Virus record (IMG/VR): IMGVR_UViG_3300027858_000017
Location: 1 to 35,087 of that record
Source of the DNA: a virus
DNA: 35,087 nt
Direction: 5' to 3' (one strand)
Positions 31,079-35,087 of the stretch are shown here, one piece after another (the stretch's first letter is position 1; the number at the start of each line of letters is the position of its first letter). The notes below the pieces were generated by a model, which saw nothing but the letters and a program-made list of their open reading frames with translations, was not told the origin of the DNA and searched no databases. Position numbers and translations under genes: made by a program.

Positions 31079-31492
31079 TTATTCTTTATCTTTCATGTAC
31101 CAAAAAAGTGGAAACCCTGCTTTTTCCCAGTCTTTTAAAACTTGCTCACAGTCAATGCTATATTTAGGGATAATCTTTTCGACACCTCCTGTTTCCAGGT
31201 TTTTTTCAATCTCAAAATCAGAAAAAATATATTTATTTAATCCATAATCATTAACGATGACTTCTATATAATTAGTTTTTCTAAACAATCCACTAGCAAT
31301 AGCTAATTGTTCCGAGATTTTAATTATAGGATTCTGACAAATAGAATCTATTTTTTCAGGTATTTTCTCAAGGCTAAAATTTTTAGCTCCAATTTCATCT
31401 CGTATTCTTTCAACATAATCTAACCCCATTATCTTTTCTGGTTTAGACACTGCACAATCACGTTCAGCAGAAAATCTTATTTTTAACTCCAT
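31079..31492 (-). CDS. Accessory paralogue 2 (137 aa)
   Basis: ATG 31492 is chosen because AGGAG stands at 31500-31504 and because the product then begins MELKIRFSAE like its sisters; a longer frame from 31558 has no support. The pattern of the family is clear: GLDYVERIRDEI, SLEKIPEKI, ISEQLAIASGLFRKTNYIEVIVNDYGLNKYIFSDFEIEKN and IDCEQVLKDWEKAGFPLFW, followed by a short tail (YMKDKE) that the third copy lacks. It lies 50 bases upstream of paralogue 1 and 44 bases downstream of the pyrophosphohydrolase-like gene. Function unknown. Confidence 0.78.
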   Translation of the reverse strand: MELKIRFSAERDCAVSKPEKIMGLDYVERIRDEIGAKNFSLEKIPEKIDSICQNPIIKISEQLAIASGLFRKTNYIEVIVNDYGLNKYIFSDFEIEKNLETGGVEKIIPKYSIDCEQVLKDWEKAGFPLFWYMKDKE

Positions 31493-31536
31493 TTTTTCTC
31501 TCCTTTTTGCTTTTTTTTTGTTAAAATCAAGCTTAT

Positions 31537-31860
31537 TTACTTGTTGATACGTTCGCAAAATAATCCCTCCAGCAATAATAAATAATTGATATTATCACCT
31601 AATTTTAAATCAATTAATGCCTTTGTAATTTTTTCGGGGTCTGTTTTAGACCAGCTTATCATATCTTGGACTGAGGCCTCATGCTTTACCATGATTCCTT
31701 TGAGTGCTTGTTCTGGTGTACAATTCGATATCCTAGCTGCCACTTTAAAATTGTGAAAACGATCTGATTTTGTTGAGTATTCATCGCTTTTATAGGATAA
31801 AGTATTCTGTATTTTATCCCAGCGTTCTTTTAAGATTTTATTAAATGTTGGATGGTCCAT
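31537..31860 (-). CDS. All-alpha NTP-pyrophosphohydrolase-like protein (tentative)
   Basis: 107 aa, ATG 31860, preceded by TAGGAAAT. The sequence resembles a small family common in phages and Firmicutes: a first helix with LKERWDKIQNTLSYKSDEYSTKSDRFHNFKVAARISNCTPEQALKG, then KHEASVQDMI, and a last helix with LIDLKLGDNINYLLLLEGL. The 'K..EY....dR.hNF', 'K...s..D.i' and 'kl.D..NY..L' elements recall MazG-like or DUF1599-type proteins that bind or cleave nucleotides. The catalytic E-x-x-E pattern is not certain, so hydrolase activity cannot be claimed. It is inserted between members of the paralogue family in the same operon. Confidence 0.6.
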   Translation of the reverse strand: MDHPTFNKILKERWDKIQNTLSYKSDEYSTKSDRFHNFKVAARISNCTPEQALKGIMVKHEASVQDMISWSKTDPEKITKALIDLKLGDNINYLLLLEGLFCERINK

Positions 31861-31921
31861 TTTTTTATTTCCTATATTATAAAATTATTAATTTTGTCTG
31901 CATGCTAACAATTTTTCATGC

Positions 31922-32083
31922 TTATATTTTCTCATGCTCACAATCTTTTTTTCCGCCTATAATTATTTTTCGTCCTATAGCATCAAGCCAGACCTCAGCC
32001 CCGCAATGCTTACACGTTGCGATATATTCCCATCTAATATCAATCCCAGGATTTTCCGCATAATGCTTCGGCTTGTTTTCCAT
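31922..32083 (-). CDS. 53-aa zinc-ribbon protein
   Basis: Minus strand, ATG 32083, TAA at 31922; AAGGGG lies upstream. The product begins MENKPKHYAENPGIDIRW and has CKHC (C24, C27) and DCEH (C48, H50), a C2CH zinc ribbon. The middle is strand-like (GAEVWLDAIGRKIIIGG). It is in the correct direction and spacing of the minus-strand operon. It was not in the supplied frame list because of its length. Probably a nucleic-acid or protein-binding adaptor. No known family was recognised. Confidence 0.7.
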   Translation of the reverse strand: MENKPKHYAENPGIDIRWEYIATCKHCGAEVWLDAIGRKIIIGGKKDCEHEKI

Positions 32084-32116
32084 GTTTTTTTTTGCCCCTT
32101 CTTGTTGTTTTTTTTT

Positions 32117-32152
32117 GTGATAATTTAATTTAAAAACAATAGGTTTTTTTAT
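32117..32152 (-). repeat. 3'-flank repeat, copy after paralogue 3
   Basis: Second copy of the element at 30595-30628, sharing ATTTAAAAACAATAGG (32128-32143) and the following T-run. It lies downstream of paralogue 3 on the minus strand, separated from its stop by a hairpin. Confidence 0.65.
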
Positions 32153-32205
32153 AATAATCTGATAAAAGTCTCATTTTTGCAACCTTTACCAGATTATTTT
32201 TTTTG
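32153..32205 (+). terminator. Intergenic hairpin after paralogue 3
   Basis: AATAATCTG (32153-32161) pairs with CAGATTATT (32190-32198). An additional TAAA/TTTA pairing is possible with a bulge, and T's follow to 32204 on the plus strand. On the minus strand the run is of A's, so its use as a minus-strand terminator is doubtful. Confidence 0.5.
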
Positions 32206-32208
32206 CCT

Positions 32209-32613
32209 TTAGAATATATTCCATAGTAACGGACAACCTTCTTCTTTCCAATCTTTTAAAACCTGCTCACAGTCAATGCTATATTTAGATGTGATATTTA
32301 TTACATCTCCTGTTTCTGGGTTTTTTTCAATCTCGAAGTCTGGGAAAACATACTTATTTAATCCGTAATCAGTTACAATGACTTGTATATAGTGTGTTTT
32401 TTTAAATAATCCACTAGCAACCGCCAATTTTTCCGAGATATCAATTATAGGATTCTGACAGATAGATTCTATATCTCCAGGTATTTTGTCAAGGCTAAGG
32501 TTTTGGTCTTCCGCTGCATCTCGTACTTTTGCAACATAATCTAACCCTACGGTATTAGCTGTCTTAGAGACTGCATAATGAGGCTCGGCTTCAAATCTTA
32601 TTTTTAATTCCAT
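32209..32613 (-). CDS. Accessory paralogue 3 (134 aa), first gene of the minus-strand operon
   Basis: ATG 32613 follows AAAGGAG on the minus strand. It carries all features of the family: MELKIRFEAEPHYAVSK, GLDYVAKVRD, LSLDKIPGDI, ISEKLAVASGLFKKTHYIQVIVTDYGLNKYVFPDFEIEKN and IDCEQVLKDWKEEGCPLLW. It is the closest to the promoter and therefore probably the most strongly expressed. Cysteine 125 is not conserved in the sisters. The order from the promoter is paralogue 3, zinc ribbon, pyrophosphohydrolase-like, paralogue 2, paralogue 1, so duplication was followed by insertion of other genes or rearrangement. Function unknown. Confidence 0.78.
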   Translation of the reverse strand: MELKIRFEAEPHYAVSKTANTVGLDYVAKVRDAAEDQNLSLDKIPGDIESICQNPIIDISEKLAVASGLFKKTHYIQVIVTDYGLNKYVFPDFEIEKNPETGDVINITSKYSIDCEQVLKDWKEEGCPLLWNIF

Positions 32614-32744
32614 TTTTTTGTCTCCTTTGTAGTTGTTAGTTTTTATTGTTTTTCTGCTTTTTCTTTGTTCTTTCCATCAAACAATCGATACCCGCCTACC
32701 CTCTTTGGGGTGTGTGCTTGGTTTCACTCGATCATTTGAGTCCT

Positions 32745-32773
32745 ATATTACAAGATCCAAAATAAAAAGTCAA
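32745..32773 (-). promoter_or_regulatory. Minus-strand sigma70 promoter of the accessory operon
   Basis: On the minus strand: TTGACT (32773-32768), 17-bp spacer, TAATAT (32750-32745). Predicted start near 32738, 125 bases upstream of the first gene's ATG (32613), leaving a long leader. It diverges from the early promoter at 32846; a TTGTAATAATTATTTAACAA word at 32791-32810 between them may be an operator (weak). Confidence 0.75.
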
Positions 32774-32845
32774 GCTTTTTTTCAACTATGTTGTAATAAT
32801 TATTTAACAATAAAATCAATAAGTTATACAGCTTTAAATCTTATA

Positions 32846-32874
32846 TTGACTTTTTTTTACAATATGGATATAAT
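32846..32874 (+). promoter_or_regulatory. Sigma70-type early promoter before the first HTH gene
   Basis: TTGACT (32846-32851), 17 bp, TATAAT (32869-32874): perfect -10. Predicted start near 32881, 33 bases before ATG 32914, which has AAGGAGG at 32901-32907. Confidence 0.82.
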
Positions 32875-32913
32875 ATTTTTAAATTTTTATACCATTATAT
32901 AAGGAGGCACGAT

Positions 32914-33117
32914 ATGACAAAAAAACAGTTAACAAATTTCCAGAAATTGGTGAAAGATAATCATCAAATATTATTAGATGCAGGGTACAGCCAGTCTACC
33001 ATCTATAGCTGGCGTAACGGTGTATACCCGCATTTGCACAAGGTGGCAGGATTGGCAAAAGTCCTTGGTGTGGATGAGCGCGAACTCCCTTATTTTTTGC
33101 CAATTAGAAAAGATTAA
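32914..33117 (+). CDS. Cro/C1-type HTH regulator (67 aa)
   Basis: ATG 32914 after AAGGAGG. The 67-aa protein is one helix-turn-helix domain: a first helix FQKLVKDNHQILLDAG, the turn-recognition part YSQSTIYSWRNG, and a third element HLHKVAGLAKVLGVDERELPYF typical of XRE-type domains. Size and position after an early promoter, opposite a divergent promoter, resemble Cro. No partner repressor of C1 size is present. It probably represses the minus-strand operon or its own promoter. That is inference from layout. Confidence 0.72.
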   Translation: MTKKQLTNFQKLVKDNHQILLDAGYSQSTIYSWRNGVYPHLHKVAGLAKVLGVDERELPYFLPIRKD

Positions 33118-33180
33118 TATAAGGCGATAAAGGCCAGGGTAATAATAAAAAAAAATATAACAAAGTTTTTGTTTTTGTTG

Positions 33181-33209
33181 TTGACAGATTATTTTTAATA
33201 AGATAACAT
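33181..33209 (+). promoter_or_regulatory. Possible promoter before the second HTH gene
   Basis: TTGACA (33181-33186), 17 bp, TAACAT (33204-33209). The -10 is poor (four of six bases), but the -35 and spacing are perfect. It would drive the second HTH gene, the exonuclease and the following gene. Weak Cro-like control is possible. Confidence 0.55.
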
Positions 33210-33250
33210 ATAAAACAACACCAACAACAAACAATAAGGAGGGGGTAACA

Positions 33251-33451
33251 TTGACGACACGAAAACTTTTAAGGGATAGAATCAAGCTAGTGTGCAAGAC
33301 ACAGGATCAATGCGCTTATGATCTCAAGATTGATGCCGGGATTTTGTCAAAAATTATAAATTGCACTAAGGACCCGACGGATGATCAAGTGGTAAAACTG
33401 AGTAATTACCTTAATGTGACAACAAAGGAGGTGGTCCTTAAAAATGGATGA
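33251..33451 (+). CDS. Small HTH protein (66 aa), TTG start
   Basis: TTG 33251 lies after AAGGAGGGGG, a very strong ribosome site, which decides the start. The 66-aa product has an XRE-like pattern: LLRDRIKLVCKTQDQCAYDLKIDAGILSKIINCTKDPTDDQVVKLSNYL, with the helix-turn-helix near residues 15-40. It is probably a second DNA-binding regulator of the early region. It overlaps the exonuclease gene by eight bases (ATG 33444, stop 33449-33451). An AAGGA..TCCTT hairpin at 33425-33439 masks part of the next ribosome site, which may couple the two. Confidence 0.7.
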   Translation: MTTRKLLRDRIKLVCKTQDQCAYDLKIDAGILSKIINCTKDPTDDQVVKLSNYLNVTTKEVVLKNG

Positions 33452-34142
33452 TGATAAGATATATAAATTTAGGATGTCTGATCAAAAAACATACACATTA
33501 GATATGGACACAAAAATATGTGCATTTGACATAGAGACAATCGCGCGACCATTATCAGATGAGACTATCAACACATTTTGCAAACTCGGAAATTTAAAAG
33601 ACCCTAAAAAAATTGCAATAAAACAAGCAGAAACAAGAGCAAAACTTGGAGCTAACCCATTAACTGCGATGGCTTGTTGTGGGGGTTGGTACGCATCCGA
33701 GGAGGACAAGGGATATTTTTCGCTGGAAAATAATTCAGCCGAAGCAGAAAAAGAATTTTTGACGAAATATTGGAGCCAGTTGGCTAAATATGATTTACTT
33801 GTATCTTATAACGGGATTGCATTTGATTCAAGGATTTTATTGTTTAGGTCAGCAGTCCGCGATGTTGAAATACCCTTCCACCTTAACCGAAAAAGGTACA
33901 ATATTAAAGGTAATCATCTTGATCTGTATCAAATATTAACAGATTGCGCACCTTATGGACAAGGAAAATTAGACTTTTTTTTGTCAATGTTTGATTTAGG
34001 CGACAAAACACCTGATATTGATGGTAGCATGATACAAGATTATTATAATAATGGGTTACACAAGGATATCGGCGTATATTGTGTTCAGGACTGTAAGCAA
34101 ACTTTAAAACTTTTCCACAAAATTAAAACATATTTTTTATAA
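33444..34142 (+). CDS. DEDDy-type 3'-5' exonuclease
   Basis: 232 aa. Three exonuclease motifs are visible: motif I CAFDIET (D29, E31), motif II LLVSYNGIAFDSRIL (D128), and motif III VYCVQDCKQT (Y212 and D216, the Y-x3-D form). The sequence resembles the exonuclease domain of family B DNA polymerases, without a polymerase domain. The enzyme would trim single strands in replication or recombination. ATG 33444 overlaps the preceding gene; AAAGGAGG at 33424-33431 is its ribosome site and is partly in a hairpin. It is followed after 15 bases by the recombination-type gene at 34158. Confidence 0.85.
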   Translation: MDDDKIYKFRMSDQKTYTLDMDTKICAFDIETIARPLSDETINTFCKLGNLKDPKKIAIKQAETRAKLGANPLTAMACCGGWYASEEDKGYFSLENNSAEAEKEFLTKYWSQLAKYDLLVSYNGIAFDSRILLFRSAVRDVEIPFHLNRKRYNIKGNHLDLYQILTDCAPYGQGKLDFFLSMFDLGDKTPDIDGSMIQDYYNNGLHKDIGVYCVQDCKQTLKLFHKIKTYFL

Positions 34143-34157
34143 TAAGGAGGTTATAAT

Positions 34158-35087
34158 ATGATACATGGATTGTTACCATCACTTGCTGAGTCTGGCCGCA
34201 TAAAGCTCGGCAAAAAAGGAAAAGCCGTAACATCTAAAGATGGGAAAACTTTTAGACTGCCTGAAAAATTATCATATTTTCTGTTGACAACAACAGAAAA
34301 AGATCAAGACACAGACGACTACATTATAGACACCGAAATAATGGATATTTTAAAAAAGAATGGAAAAGCAGCATATAATGCTGATGGTAAATTAGTAGGA
34401 ATCCCCATAAGACTTTTATATAATGATATAGATATGAATCTGTCAACACAATATGTTAGTTATGTTGGGGGATTGCTGGCTTGCTCAGGGGATGGACAAG
34501 AAGGCAAGACCAGAGACGGACGCAAAGTCAAATGCCCCTGTGGAAAGTTGGACAACTCCTATGTAGGCAACGATAAATGCAAGCTTTATAGTGTCTTAAG
34601 TGTTTTAATTGAGGGGGCGCGAATTGGCACTTGTTATAAATTAAGGACAACGTCTAATAATACAGCGAGACATCTTATTAGTAGCATGATTTTAATCAAA
34701 ACACGTACAGGGGGACTTTTAGCTTTCATACCGTTGCAATTAGTAGTCAGGCCAAAAAAAACAATTATTCCTAGCACCGGGGCACCGGTTACTGTATATG
34801 TTGCGAGTCTTGAGTATCCAGGAAGCGAGGATGAGCTGAGGGAAAAAGCGCTTAAAATGGGGGCCGAAAGTGTCAAGCTTATTGCTAATATGAGAGATAT
34901 CGAGGCTGAGGCTAAAAAATTCATAACGCCTATTGATAACATAAACGAAGAGTTTGAAATAGCAACGGAATTTTTTCCAAATTCTATAGAACTAAAGCCA
35001 GAAACAAAGAAAATTGAACTAGGACAAGAAACAAAAAAACTTGAGCTTAAACCAGAAATAAAAAAAAAGGTAGAACCTAATATGATA
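34158..35087 (+). CDS. Recombination-directionality-factor-like / phage metal-binding protein (cut by right edge)
   Basis: ATG 34158 after AAGGAGG (34144-34150); 310 codons are visible and the frame is open at the right edge. The N-terminal 230 residues resemble the Gp3-like or recombination directionality factor-like phage family. They have a four-cysteine site (C109, C126, C128, C141 in ACSGDG, KCPCGKLD and DKCK). CPCG and the following strand-rich part are also typical. After about residue 285 there is a linker with three similar units, ELKPETKK, ELGQETKK and ELKPEIKK. In such proteins a short helical C-terminus follows, as in the fragment at the left edge. Joining the ends directly would add two codons (KQ) and stop; removal of one A would give a continuous product. 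Confidence 0.72.
   Translation, partial: MIHGLLPSLAESGRIKLGKKGKAVTSKDGKTFRLPEKLSYFLLTTTEKDQDTDDYIIDTEIMDILKKNGKAAYNADGKLVGIPIRLLYNDIDMNLSTQYVSYVGGLLACSGDGQEGKTRDGRKVKCPCGKLDNSYVGNDKCKLYSVLSVLIEGARIGTCYKLRTTSNNTARHLISSMILIKTRTGGLLAFIPLQLVVRPKKTIIPSTGAPVTVYVASLEYPGSEDELREKALKMGAESVKLIANMRDIEAEAKKFITPIDNINEEFEIATEFFPNSIELKPETKKIELGQETKKLELKPEIKKKVEPNMI

Noticed and set aside
31493-31558. Longer start for accessory paralogue 2
   Set aside because: AGGAG before ATG 31492 and alignment with the two sister proteins fix the shorter start; the extension covers the ribosome site.
31845-32128. Plus-strand frames in the minus-strand operon
   Set aside because: They are opposite to the zinc-ribbon gene and its neighbours, have no ribosome sites and show no protein pattern.
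34634-34942. 102-codon minus-strand frame opposite the right-edge gene
   Set aside because: The plus-strand gene covers it with a strong ribosome site and a recognisable cysteine motif.
1-35087. Integrase, transposase, insertion sequence or tRNA genes
   Set aside because: None of their motifs or structures was found on either strand; absence from reading by eye is not proof for tRNA-like structures.

Overview
The window is most simply read as most or all of the genome of a contractile-tailed phage (a myovirus). It is AT-rich and tightly packed, with nearly everything on the plus strand. A full head, neck, sheath, tube, baseplate and fibre set is recognisable in the order known from Mu-like and Pam3-like myophages: DUF1073 portal, Mu gpF-like protein, DUF2213, DUF2184 capsid, DUF3383 sheath and DUF3277 tube. 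No ribosomal, tRNA or ordinary chromosomal gene is visible. The host cannot be named. All six promoters I could find have TTGACA/TTGACT, a 17-bp spacer and an AT-rich -10, and Shine-Dalgarno sites are of the GGAGG type, so a host with ordinary sigma70 and anti-SD rules is likely. No integrase was found.

Layout. (1) 1-4043: the tail of a recombination gene, a DUF669-like ssDNA-binding protein, a stand-alone RecD2 N-terminal-like domain, an ERCC4 nuclease and a primase-helicase. (2) 4044-4887: a non-coding, repeat-dense region with two terminators and a ten-unit array of 9-bp repeats, a candidate replication origin, ending in a promoter. (3) 4888-6096: a zinc-ribbon protein and an orphan DNA methyltransferase. 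(4) 6163-6660, minus strand: a self-contained cassette of two very small membrane proteins with their own promoter. (5) 6720-25317: late promoter, small and large terminase, portal, head, neck, sheath, tube, chaperone with a probable -1 frameshift, tape measure and baseplate. (6) 25332-30572: a tail fibre with a huge charged helical C-terminus, a membrane protein, a triplicated small protein family, an amidase endolysin and a DUF1353 protein. (7) 30595-32773, minus strand: an accessory operon with three paralogues of an unrecognised family, a 53-aa zinc ribbon and an NTP-pyrophosphohydrolase-like protein. (8) 32846-35087: divergent promoter, two small helix-turn-helix regulators, a DEDDy exonuclease and a recombination-directionality-factor-like protein cut by the right edge.

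The early genes at the right edge and the replication genes at the left edge would be neighbours in one early region if the ends were joined. This suggests a circular or circularly permuted genome of about 35 kb opened inside that region. The most novel material is the minus-strand paralogue operon, the fibre with its repeat-built helical tail, the tandem small proteins before the endolysin, the small membrane-protein cassette and the 9-bp repeat array.
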